Assembly: GCA_013001965.1 (NCBI GenBank)
Contig: JABDLA010000053.1
Coordinates: forward strand, 1 to 36,778
Direction of reading: 5' to 3'
DNA from: Flavobacteriaceae bacterium
GTDB lineage: Bacteria; Bacteroidota; Bacteroidia; Flavobacteriales; Flavobacteriaceae
Length of the DNA stretch: 36,778 nt
Shown here one piece after another: positions 8,341-16,235 of this stretch. The notes under the pieces are model-generated. The model searched no databases, was not told the DNA's origin, and worked only from the letters and a program-made list of their open reading frames with translations. The stretch's first letter is position 1. Every line of letters starts with the position of its first letter. Made by a program: the position numbers and the translations under genes.

Positions 8341-8839
8341 CGCGATTACCCTAAATAGTATTCGATTCATCGTCTTGGTTTTGGTCCAGGTTTTACTAGT
8401 GAACAACATTAATTTCATGGGCTACATCAACCCCTATATTTACATTTTGTTCATCATACTTTATCCCATCAATAATAATCGGATGTTGTTTTTGTTTTTG
8501 AGTTTTTTATTGGGATTGTCTGTTGATCTTTTTTTAGATTCTGGTGGCGTCCATGCGGCGGCATCTGTATTTATAGCCTTCACAAGACCGTTGTTTCTTA
8601 AGTTCGCATTCGGGATGACCTATGAGCATCAAACGGTAAAAATAAATACCTCAGATATCGGCCAACGATTGACATATTTCATGCTGATCATAGTCGTGCA
8701 TCATCTATTGTTGTTTACTTTGGAGGTATTTAACACATCAAAAGTACTTTTAATATTAAAAAAGACGTTATTCTCAAGTATATTTACAGTAATTCTTTGT
8801 GTCTTAATAACCGTTTTATTTAGCCGAAAATCTAAATGA
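8333..8839 (+). CDS. mreD: Rod shape-determining protein MreD
   Basis: A small integral inner-membrane protein of the elongasome, 168 residues. It has about five hydrophobic helices, including IRFIVLVLVQVLLV, YIYILFIILYPI, FLFLSFLLGLSVDLFLD and a helix near the C-terminus. The motif LGLSVDLFLDSGGVHAAASVFIAFTRP is typical of MreD, where the short form DxxxDSxGxHA recurs. The start overlaps the end of mreC by 8 bases and its stop overlaps mrdA by 4 (ATGA). Sequence similarity in this family is low, so order in the operon is a main support. Confidence 0.9.
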   Translation: MNNAITLNSIRFIVLVLVQVLLVNNINFMGYINPYIYILFIILYPINNNRMLFLFLSFLLGLSVDLFLDSGGVHAAASVFIAFTRPLFLKFAFGMTYEHQTVKINTSDIGQRLTYFMLIIVVHHLLLFTLEVFNTSKVLLILKKTLFSSIFTVILCVLITVLFSRKSK

Positions 8840-10698
8840 GAAAATTATTACTTTTTCTAACTGTACTAAGCGTTGGCGTGATATTTTTAGGCCGATTGTT
8901 TTATTTGCAGGTGTATTCGGGTCAAACCTATAGCATTAATGAAGACAATGCTATCAGGAAGGTATTCCATTATCCTAAACGGGGTTATGTCTACGACAGG
9001 AACGGAGAGTTACTTGTTGCCAATCAACCGTCCTATGATGTGATGGTTATTCCAAGGGAAGTAGTGCCCTTGGATACGCTTGAATTTTGTTCGCTTCTGA
9101 AGATCACCAAAGAAGAATTTCTTAAATCTTTTAATCGCGCTAAAAATTATTCGCCGCGATTACCTTCGGTTCTTCTAGCGCATTTGTCGAAGGAAGATTA
9201 TGCTGTATTATCCGAGAAAATGCGAAAATTCCAAGGCTTTTATATTCAAAAACGATCATTACGGGAATACCAAACAAACATTGGGGCAAATGTCCTCGGT
9301 TTTATTGCTGAAGCCAATCAGAAAATCATTGAAGAAGATCCCTTTTATAAAATGGGTGATCTCATAGGCAAGCAAGGCATCGAATTGTCCTATGAAAATG
9401 ATCTACGCGGCGTTAAAGGTGTCAAATACATTCAAAAGGATCGCTTTAATCGGGATATCGGACCCTATAAAGCAGGTAAATTTGATGTTACCCCAGAACC
9501 CGGAAAGGATATAACCATAACCATTGACGCGCAACTCCAGGAATATGGTGAGCGTTTAATGCAAAATAAACGCGGTGGAATCGTTGCCATTGAACCACAA
9601 ACAGGTGAAATATTGAGCCTGGTTTCCGCACCAACCTATAACCCCAATTTATTGGTGGGTCGTGAACGCTCAAGAAATTATACACGCTTATATAATGATA
9701 CCTTAAGTCGCCCATTAATTGATAGGGGACTTTTGAGAATGCACGAGCCCGGTTCACCTTTTAAAGCACTTATTGCCCTTACAGCTTTACAGGAAGGCGC
9801 CATTGACGTGAATACCACGATAAGATGTAATCATGGTTATGTATATGGCAGAAACAATAGGAAAATGGGATGTCATTGTGGAGGTGGTCAACGCAATTTA
9901 AATAGTGGCATTTCTAAATCATGTAATGCATATTTCGCCAATGCCTTCCGCAAAACTATAGAAAAATATGATGACGCACATGAAGCCATGAACATCTGGA
10001 GTGATCATATTAAAAGTTTTGGCCTTGGAAACTTTTTAGGGTATGACCTTTCCATTGGAAAAAAAGGAAATATTCCTGATGGTGCTTATTATGATAAATG
10101 GTATCCTGATTTCAGATGGGGTGCAACAACCATAATTTCTAACGCCATCGGACAGGGTGAGGTATTAGTTACACCCATTCAATTGGCCAATATGACGGCA
10201 GCCATTGCAAACAGAGGGTATTATTATACGCCGCATATTATTAAAACCATCCAGGGCCAAAGTATCGATGAGAAATATACCACTCGCCATGAAACCACAA
10301 TAGACAAAGTTCACTTTGAACCGGTTGTGCAAGGGCTTTATGATGTATTTAATAAGGGTACGGCCAATTTCTTAAGAGTTCCAGGAATAGAAATTTGTGG
10401 AAAAACCGGTACCGCCGAGAATTTTACAAAAATTGATGGTGTCCGTACGCAATTAACTGACCATTCCATTTTCGTAGCGTTCGCACCCAAGGATGACCCG
10501 AAAATCGCGATTGCCGTTTTTGTCGAAAATGGATATTATGGTGCGCGCTGGGCAGGCCGAATTGCGAGTTTAATGATCGAAAAATATATAAAAGGCGAAG
10601 TGACATTGAAACAGATGGAACAATTGGTTCTTGACAAGAGTTTAGAAGATGAATATCTGAAACCCTATTCCGGAGAACCTTTTACAATTAACCAATAA
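8836..10698 (+). CDS. mrdA: Penicillin-binding protein 2, peptidoglycan transpeptidase
   Basis: Class B PBP that cross-links peptidoglycan made by RodA during elongation. It has 620 residues: an N-terminal membrane anchor (about 4-26), a dimerisation/pedestal region starting at RGYVYDRNGELL, then the transpeptidase domain. Active-site motifs are S307-P-F-K310, S362-C-N364 and K523-T-G-T526. Between the first two lies a Cys/His cluster (C331, H333, C346, H347, C348), in the region where E. coli PBP2 has a zinc site. It sits between mreD (4-base overlap) and rodA (1-base TAATG overlap), the standard operon order, so the partner glycosyltransferase is co-translated. Confidence 0.96.
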   Translation: MRKLLLFLTVLSVGVIFLGRLFYLQVYSGQTYSINEDNAIRKVFHYPKRGYVYDRNGELLVANQPSYDVMVIPREVVPLDTLEFCSLLKITKEEFLKSFNRAKNYSPRLPSVLLAHLSKEDYAVLSEKMRKFQGFYIQKRSLREYQTNIGANVLGFIAEANQKIIEEDPFYKMGDLIGKQGIELSYENDLRGVKGVKYIQKDRFNRDIGPYKAGKFDVTPEPGKDITITIDAQLQEYGERLMQNKRGGIVAIEPQTGEILSLVSAPTYNPNLLVGRERSRNYTRLYNDTLSRPLIDRGLLRMHEPGSPFKALIALTALQEGAIDVNTTIRCNHGYVYGRNNRKMGCHCGGGQRNLNSGISKSCNAYFANAFRKTIEKYDDAHEAMNIWSDHIKSFGLGNFLGYDLSIGKKGNIPDGAYYDKWYPDFRWGATTIISNAIGQGEVLVTPIQLANMTAAIANRGYYYTPHIIKTIQGQSIDEKYTTRHETTIDKVHFEPVVQGLYDVFNKGTANFLRVPGIEICGKTGTAENFTKIDGVRTQLTDHSIFVAFAPKDDPKIAIAVFVENGYYGARWAGRIASLMIEKYIKGEVTLKQMEQLVLDKSLEDEYLKPYSGEPFTINQ

Positions 10699-11978
10699 TG
10701 CGCTCCAACAGACATACTTCATTAAAATTAGATTGGCTGAGTATTATTTTATTCCTATTGTTGGTGGGGTTTGGATATCTCAATATTTTATCGGCTTCAG
10801 CTTCCGGTGAGATCACAAGTTATTTCGATATGAGCCAGCCTTATGGCAAACAACTTGTTTTTATTGTTTTTACACTTGTCTTAATTGTTGTTGTTATTGC
10901 TATAGAAGCTAAATTCTATGAACGGTTTTCGAGTCTTATTTACCTCATAAGTATTCTCTCCTTAATAGGACTTTTCCTGTTTGGAAAAACAGTTCACGGG
11001 GCAACCTCCTGGTATGCTATTGGGGGCATGACCATTCAACCCAGCGAATTTGCCAAATTCGCTACAGCTCTTGCTGTCGCAAAATATATTAGTGACCTTC
11101 AAACCAATATAAAAGATATTAAGCATCAGCTGAAAACAGTATTGATAATCCTGGTACCGGCTTTTCTGATCTTACTTCAAAATGATGCCGGAAGTACAAT
11201 TGTCTATGCTGCCTTTTTCTTTGTTTTTTATCGTGAAGGAATACCTCAAATTTATTTGATTGTTGGCTTAGGGTTGGTCATCCTGGGTGTATCTTCCTTA
11301 AAATTTTCGGCTGTACCTACAGCAGTAGGAGCTACAATTTTGATCTTTCTTTATCATTTTCTCGTCCATAAAAAGAAGAAGCGAATTTTTCAACCCATAC
11401 TTCTTAGTCTGGTAAGTCTGGTTTTCATTTTTGGTGTTCAACTGTTTTATAACAACATATTACAACCGCATCAACAGGATCGTATTAGCTTATGGCTGCG
11501 TTTGGAAAAGGATCCTGTAAAGCTGGAAGCAATGAAAAAGAACATCCTGTATAATTTGCATGAATCAGAAAAGGCGATCAGTTCAGGAGGTGTAACCGGG
11601 AAAGGATTCATGGAAGGCACGCGTACCATAGGAAAATTTGTACCTGAACAACACACCGACTATATCTTCAGCACAGTAGGTGAAGAATGGGGATTTGTAG
11701 GAAGTAGTATAGTCGTGATCCTTTTTGTACTTCTCATTATCAGGTTACTTCATTTAGCCGAATTACAAAAGTCGCAATTCAGTCGTGTGTATGGCTATGC
11801 CGTAGCATCGATTTTATTTATTCACTTTCTGATCAATGTAGGAATGGTCATGGGATTGATCCCAACAGTAGGAATTCCACTGCCGTTTTTTAGCTATGGA
11901 GGTTCCTCATTATGGGGATTTACCATATTGCTGTTCATCTTTATCAAGCTTGACGCCAATCGTTTAAATGAATGGTAA
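10698..11978 (+). CDS. rodA: Rod shape-determining protein RodA (SEDS glycosyltransferase)
   Basis: Integral-membrane SEDS polymerase that makes glycan strands from lipid II together with PBP2. It has 426 residues with about ten hydrophobic segments. Conserved SEDS motifs are GGMTIQPSEFAKFA (about 109-122), QNDAGST (161-167; QPDLGT in many relatives), GVTGKGFMEGTR and KFVPEQHTDYIFSTVGEEWG with catalytic D321, and FFSYGGSSLWGF near the C-terminus. The start is joined to the PBP2 stop as TAATG. It is the last gene of the operon and converges with the exported PLP enzyme only 2 bases away; no hairpin terminator was found in that gap. Confidence 0.95.
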   Translation: MRSNRHTSLKLDWLSIILFLLLVGFGYLNILSASASGEITSYFDMSQPYGKQLVFIVFTLVLIVVVIAIEAKFYERFSSLIYLISILSLIGLFLFGKTVHGATSWYAIGGMTIQPSEFAKFATALAVAKYISDLQTNIKDIKHQLKTVLIILVPAFLILLQNDAGSTIVYAAFFFVFYREGIPQIYLIVGLGLVILGVSSLKFSAVPTAVGATILIFLYHFLVHKKKKRIFQPILLSLVSLVFIFGVQLFYNNILQPHQQDRISLWLRLEKDPVKLEAMKKNILYNLHESEKAISSGGVTGKGFMEGTRTIGKFVPEQHTDYIFSTVGEEWGFVGSSIVVILFVLLIIRLLHLAELQKSQFSRVYGYAVASILFIHFLINVGMVMGLIPTVGIPLPFFSYGGSSLWGFTILLFIFIKLDANRLNEW

Positions 11979-11980
11979 TT

Positions 11981-13243
11981 TTAAGCTGCCATTTCTTTAA
12001 GGGCATTTACAAAAATGTCTAATTCTGAAGTTAAGGTAAAGACATTAGGCGTGATTCTACAGCCATGAACATTAGCGTAATCAATGGCAACCGTAAATAT
12101 TTTGTACTCATCCATAAGTCGTTTTGCGAGCTCGGATGGTTTTATGCCCTCTATCCCAACATTGGCAATCCCGCAGGCACGATGGGAGTCTTTTGGTGTG
12201 TTGATAACGATCTTCGGAAGATCACGAACCTGGCTGGTCCAATACTCCTGCAAATACCGGAGACGTTTTTCTTTGCGTTCGCCACCAAGCATCTCATAAT
12301 AATCAATGGCATTTTCTATGCTCAAGTCATGATAAACGGGATGTGTTCCTGTATGGTTCAGACGCGAAATATCTCCTTCTTCCCTTTTTGATTCGGCGAA
12401 TATCGGCCAAAGCGTATCAATATGTTCATCCTTTACATAGAGCAAGCCTGTTCCTAAGGGTACAGCCAGCCATTTATGCAAACTGGACCCATAATAGTCA
12501 CAATCCAGATCTTCAATATTGAATTCAAAATGTCCAACGCAATGCGCTCCGTCAACCATAACCTGAACTCCCTTTTCATGGGCCATCTGGCATATTTTTT
12601 TTATCGGAAGTATATGACCCGTAATATTGATCATATGGCAAACCATCAACAATTTTGTTTTAGACGTTATGGCATTCGCATAAAGCTCTACGAGCTCTTC
12701 ATCAGATTTCGGATGATTAGGTACCGATACTTCTTTTATGATGACACCATACCGATCTGCCACTTGCTTAAACATGTCTTTCATCGCGCCATAATCCTGC
12801 ACGGCCATAACAGCCTCATCGCCTTGTTCCCATGGCATTCCCTTGATGATCAGGTCCAGGGATTCTGTAGTATTTCTGGTAATAATTATATTTTTTGGAT
12901 CAGAACCAACCACTCCGGCAAGTTTGGATGCCATGCGTTTCTTATTGTCCCATTGAACGGTCCTCATATAATAGGATCCTTCATAATTCACCATTTTGGC
13001 ATGTTCGATCATGCTGTTCAGGGTTGGCGTTGGAATGATATTATAGTAACCGCTTTCCAAGTTGATATAATCGGGTTTGAGCTTATAATCCTGTCGGATC
13101 TTTTCCCAGAAATCTTCTTTGGAAACCAGTGTTGCAGATGAGGTTTTTTCGGCCTCATCAAGGCAGGAATATAACACACTGGCGTAAAAGGGTGAAGCTA
13201 AAGTAGCCAAGGAAAAGTTTTTGATGAATTTTCTTTTATCCAT
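11981..13243 (-). CDS. Exported class V aminotransferase-fold PLP enzyme
   Basis: A 420-residue fold-type I PLP enzyme of the class V aminotransferase/isopenicillin N epimerase-like group; the substrate is unknown. PLP-site residues are visible: D231 and H234 in VDGAHCVGH, and the Schiff-base lysine K257 in SSLHKWLAVPLGTG; ITRNTTESLD (121-130) holds the phosphate-binding Thr/Ser. The N-terminus KRKFIKNFSLATLASPF resembles a twin-arginine signal with KR in place of RR, followed by a lipobox-like LYSC ending at C27. This predicts Tat export and possibly lipid anchoring, which fits a protein that must fold around PLP before export. It converges with rodA and lies 28 bases downstream of gldC on the same strand. 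Fold is confident; location and reaction are inferred. Confidence 0.85.
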   Translation of the reverse strand: MDKRKFIKNFSLATLASPFYASVLYSCLDEAEKTSSATLVSKEDFWEKIRQDYKLKPDYINLESGYYNIIPTPTLNSMIEHAKMVNYEGSYYMRTVQWDNKKRMASKLAGVVGSDPKNIIITRNTTESLDLIIKGMPWEQGDEAVMAVQDYGAMKDMFKQVADRYGVIIKEVSVPNHPKSDEELVELYANAITSKTKLLMVCHMINITGHILPIKKICQMAHEKGVQVMVDGAHCVGHFEFNIEDLDCDYYGSSLHKWLAVPLGTGLLYVKDEHIDTLWPIFAESKREEGDISRLNHTGTHPVYHDLSIENAIDYYEMLGGERKEKRLRYLQEYWTSQVRDLPKIVINTPKDSHRACGIANVGIEGIKPSELAKRLMDEYKIFTVAIDYANVHGCRITPNVFTLTSELDIFVNALKEMAA

Positions 13244-13271
13244 GAGCTTTTTCAGGTTTCACTAAAGATAA

Positions 13272-13604
13272 TCATTTTAGCTCCATCTTCTCAGCAAAAT
13301 AATCGCAAAAATCCTTCATTGTGGCCGTCATTCTCTCATCTTGCGTGGCAAGGTTAAAGCTATCACTCATTGCAAGTAATGTTTGATGGAAAAACAGCTT
13401 CATCTCATCAATCGGCATATCTTTGGTCCATAGATCGACGCGTAATGTTTCCTTGGTTTTATTATCCCAAACCGAAAGCATCATCGCTTTGGCTTCCTCA
13501 TTTTCGATCTTACCTTCTTCGGCCGACCAAAATAATTTTTCAGGGATCCTGTTCTCATCCAATTCTACGACCAGTTCGATCGTGGAGGTGTTTTCCTTTG
13601 TCAT
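13272..13604 (-). CDS. gldC: Gliding motility protein GldC
   Basis: A 110-residue soluble protein without signal peptide or membrane helix, matching GldC of gliding flavobacteria in length and text (IELVVELDENRIPEKLFWSA, KAMMLSVWDNKTKETLRVDLWT, ETLRVDLWTKDMPIDEMKLF). GldC supports GldB-dependent gliding; its biochemical activity is unknown. The start forms TAATG with the gldB stop, so the pair is translationally coupled. It is followed by the exported PLP enzyme on the same strand. Confidence 0.93.
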   Translation of the reverse strand: MTKENTSTIELVVELDENRIPEKLFWSAEEGKIENEEAKAMMLSVWDNKTKETLRVDLWTKDMPIDEMKLFFHQTLLAMSDSFNLATQDERMTATMKDFCDYFAEKMELK

Positions 13605-14563
13605 TATTTTCTTGGTTTAAATCTTGAATTTTTAAATATGTCTTCAGCATTTGCCGTCAATAATTGCTTCAGTGGACTATCGGTATTTTCCATGTAGGCA
13701 CGAACAATTTGCCAGCCTATATATTGCCCTAATCTTCCGGGAGACTCACGATCCAGTTCCAAATTAAACTTACTAAACGGTGCCGGATTAATAAATCGTG
13801 CAGCCAATTTTGGATCAGTGCTATAGAGTAATTCTTTTTCAACGAAATAGCGCCAGATATAACTTTCATTGGCTTGTGCCCATTCCAATTGATCCTCCCT
13901 ATAACCAATTTTTATCGCATCAGATTTGAATGGAATGATCACATCCTTAAAATAAAGTAGCTTGCCGGAATAGATCATATCGTCCAGAAACGTACGTGAA
14001 TTTGATTGATAAATGTAGTTCGAGGCATAAGCTTCTGCCATATCGGAAACCAACATTTCCTTTCTGAAATTTAGCTTCAAATACTGCTGAATACCATCAT
14101 AGAATTTATGCTCGCTGCCCAAATAATTGTCTAAGGCGAGCAGCACTATCGAATCGGTTGCAATGACCTTATTTCTGTAATCAACATCGGAAGTTACCGT
14201 TATAACACGCGGGATCTTAAATTCTTTAAAGTGATATTTTAAATGCTTGAACAGCAATTCTATTTCAGAATACTCGGTTTCGAAATTTCCAAATGTGGCC
14301 TGGACTTCATCCTTGAGTTCGATCTGTAGGGAGTCCTGCATTCTACGGATCCATACGGAATCATTAAAATTTCTGGAAAACATAAATGGATAATCAGCCT
14401 TTAATTCGGGTAAATTCTCCGGAGACGTCTCCATAAAAATTTGGTCGAAGCGTTCCACTTCAAAATCGGCATTGATTAGTGCAATTTCATTGTCAATTTT
14501 CGAGTCGGTTTTACAGCTGATAAAAACAAGGCTAATAAGAAAATAAATACTGATTTTTTTCAT
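13604..14563 (-). CDS. gldB: Gliding motility lipoprotein GldB
   Basis: Lipoprotein needed for gliding motility in flavobacteria, 319 residues from the ATG at 14563. A longer reading from a TTG at 14575 would add only MDLH before the signal peptide, so the ATG is preferred. The N-terminus MKKISIYFLISLVFISC ends in a lipobox with Cys17. The body holds GldB-like segments such as NADFEVERFDQIFMET, PFMFSRNFNDSVWIRRMQDSL, LGSEHKFYDGIQQYLKLNF and PGRLGQYIGWQIVRAYMEN. The zincin-like helix is degenerate. It is coupled to gldC (TAATG) and divergent from nadE. The gldB-gldC/nadE/dnaG neighbourhood resembles that of other gliding Bacteroidota. Confidence 0.93.
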   Translation of the reverse strand: MKKISIYFLISLVFISCKTDSKIDNEIALINADFEVERFDQIFMETSPENLPELKADYPFMFSRNFNDSVWIRRMQDSLQIELKDEVQATFGNFETEYSEIELLFKHLKYHFKEFKIPRVITVTSDVDYRNKVIATDSIVLLALDNYLGSEHKFYDGIQQYLKLNFRKEMLVSDMAEAYASNYIYQSNSRTFLDDMIYSGKLLYFKDVIIPFKSDAIKIGYREDQLEWAQANESYIWRYFVEKELLYSTDPKLAARFINPAPFSKFNLELDRESPGRLGQYIGWQIVRAYMENTDSPLKQLLTANAEDIFKNSRFKPRK

Positions 14564-14620
14564 ATGGAGATCCAATCTAAGTAAAAACGCTCTGAATTTT
14601 TATTAATTATCCTATTCTCT

Positions 14621-14628
14621 TACATTTG
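14621..14628 (+). promoter_or_regulatory. Putative -7 box of nadE promoter
   Basis: TACATTTG is an exact TANNTTTG match, 51 bases before the nadE ATG, and is part of the same TTACATTTGTG string found at the purH promoter. The -33 region is T-rich but has no clear TTTG, so this is a half-site prediction. Confidence 0.4.
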
Positions 14629-14679
14629 TGAGCAAAGGTACTATTCTTTTAATATAATTTCAGAACAAAATACTTTAGC

Positions 14680-15468
14680 ATGAAAACAGATCTCCTGGTT
14701 GATCATATTATAAAATGGTTGAAAGATTATGCCGTTAATGCAAGAATAAATGGTTTTGTAGTGGGGATATCCGGAGGTATAGATTCGGCGGTCACTTCTA
14801 CTTTATGTGCAAAAACAGGCTTAGAGGTTTTATGTTTGGAAATGCCAATTCACCAGGCTGCCAGTCATGTGTCAAGAGCTGAAGAACATATTGCACAATT
14901 GAAGCAACGGTTTTCTAATGTGCAGTCGGCGAGGATCGATCTGACACCAGTCTTTGAAGAATTTAAAACAGAGGTTTCTCTTGATGGAAAGGCAAGTACA
15001 GTCGAAATGGCTTTAGCCAATACCCGCGCTCGGCTTCGGATGACCACGCTTTATTATCATGCCGGATTGAAAGGATTGCTTGTTGCCGGAACAGGAAATA
15101 AAGTTGAGGATTTTGGTGTAGGGTTTTACACAAAATATGGCGATGGCGGTGTTGATTTAAGCCCAATCGCTGATCTTTTGAAGTCTGAGGTCTATGAAAT
15201 TGGCCGCTATTTAGAAGTTCCTGAATCTATAATGAAGGCAGCTCCGAGCGATGGTCTTTTTGGTGATGCACGAAGTGATGAGGACCAAATTGGTGCCAGT
15301 TATGATGAGTTAGAATGGGCGATGGCCATGAATGATCTGGGAAAAACTGTTGAAGATTTTGAAGGCAGAGAGCAAGAGGTTTTTAAAATATTCAAACGTT
15401 TTCACACGGCCAATATGCATAAAATGATTCCTATTCCAATTTGTGAAATCCCTGACGAATTACGATAA
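14680..15468 (+). CDS. nadE: NH3-dependent NAD(+) synthase
   Basis: Amidates deamido-NAD to NAD using ATP and ammonia, in the cytoplasm. It has 262 residues, a short ammonia-dependent form with no glutaminase domain. The PP-loop SGGIDS lies at 31-36; KVEDFGVGFYTKYGDGGVDLSPIADL and KSEVYEIGRYLEVP are typical NAD synthase segments, and DEDQIGASYDELE follows. A C-terminal KMIPIPICEIPDELR is also usual in Bacteroidota. It is divergent from gldB and 137 bases upstream of the response regulator. Confidence 0.95.
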   Translation: MKTDLLVDHIIKWLKDYAVNARINGFVVGISGGIDSAVTSTLCAKTGLEVLCLEMPIHQAASHVSRAEEHIAQLKQRFSNVQSARIDLTPVFEEFKTEVSLDGKASTVEMALANTRARLRMTTLYYHAGLKGLLVAGTGNKVEDFGVGFYTKYGDGGVDLSPIADLLKSEVYEIGRYLEVPESIMKAAPSDGLFGDARSDEDQIGASYDELEWAMAMNDLGKTVEDFEGREQEVFKIFKRFHTANMHKMIPIPICEIPDELR

Positions 15469-15605
15469 TTACACGAAAAATCCTACTTAAAAAAAAGATT
15501 CGCATTGTTATTTTTAGTACTTTAGTAACATTCTTATCCTTAGACAACCTATCCCTCTGTCACCAAACTTAATAATGGTATTATTAACTGTTAACCGATG
15601 CTCTC

Positions 15606-16235
15606 ATGATTAACGTTTTAGTCGCAGATAATCATCCCATAATCAGAACAGGTCTGAAGATGCTGTTTGAGAATTCTCCTGATATTCAGGTTATTGGTAG
15701 TGTTACCACCGGAAAGGAATTATTTGATTTTGTGGGAAGAACCCATGTTGATGTTGTCCTTTCAGAAATCGATCTTCCTGAGCTCAATGGAATCACTGCG
15801 CTTCGTACCTTAAAGAAAGAATATAATGATGTTAAGGTGATCATGTTTAGTGGTCATCCGGAAGAGATCTATGCTGTTAGTACGATCAAGGCAGGTGCTT
15901 CGGGATATCTCACTAAAACGGTGAGTACTCAAACTATAAAAGACGCGATCATCAAAGTTTATAATGGCGGCATCTATATAAGCAATGAACTTGCCCAGCG
16001 ATTGGCATTTGATGAACGCGGTAATAAACCAAGTAAACTCTATAAAAAACTTTCCATGCGTGAGGTTGAGGTCCTGAAATTACTGTCGTCTGGACGAAAA
16101 AATAAGGAAATTGCCAGAGAGCTTAATATCAATGAAAAAACAGTTAGTACTTATAAGGCGCGGCTCATGAAAAAATTAAATGTGACCAACCTGGTGGATC
16201 TGATCAATCAGGCAAGGCATTTGGAATTGGGTTAA
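15606..16235 (+). CDS. NarL/LuxR-family response regulator with atypical receiver
   Basis: DNA-binding regulator of 209 residues: receiver domain (about 1-120) and LuxR-type helix-turn-helix (about 146-203, SMREVEVLKLLSSGRKNKEIARELNINEKTVSTYKARLMKKL). The receiver keeps K104 (YLTKTV), S82 and P58. However, the position normally holding the phospho-acceptor Asp is E54 (VLSEIDLPELNG), four residues before P58, and the usual acidic pair DD is D8-N9. Glu there can mimic a phosphorylated state, so phosphorylation-independent activity is likely; this is inference. No histidine kinase gene is adjacent. It converges on dnaG with no spacer. Confidence 0.92.
   Translation: MINVLVADNHPIIRTGLKMLFENSPDIQVIGSVTTGKELFDFVGRTHVDVVLSEIDLPELNGITALRTLKKEYNDVKVIMFSGHPEEIYAVSTIKAGASGYLTKTVSTQTIKDAIIKVYNGGIYISNELAQRLAFDERGNKPSKLYKKLSMREVEVLKLLSSGRKNKEIARELNINEKTVSTYKARLMKKLNVTNLVDLINQARHLELG

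Noticed and set aside
12476-13141. A 221-codon open frame on the plus strand
   Set aside because: It lies entirely opposite the PLP enzyme gene, and its translation is rich in His, Ile, Phe and Arg with no domain. The minus-strand frame has full catalytic motifs.
14563-14575. TTG start for gldB giving four extra residues
   Set aside because: The ATG at 14563 begins a clean lipoprotein signal; the extra MDLH has no support.
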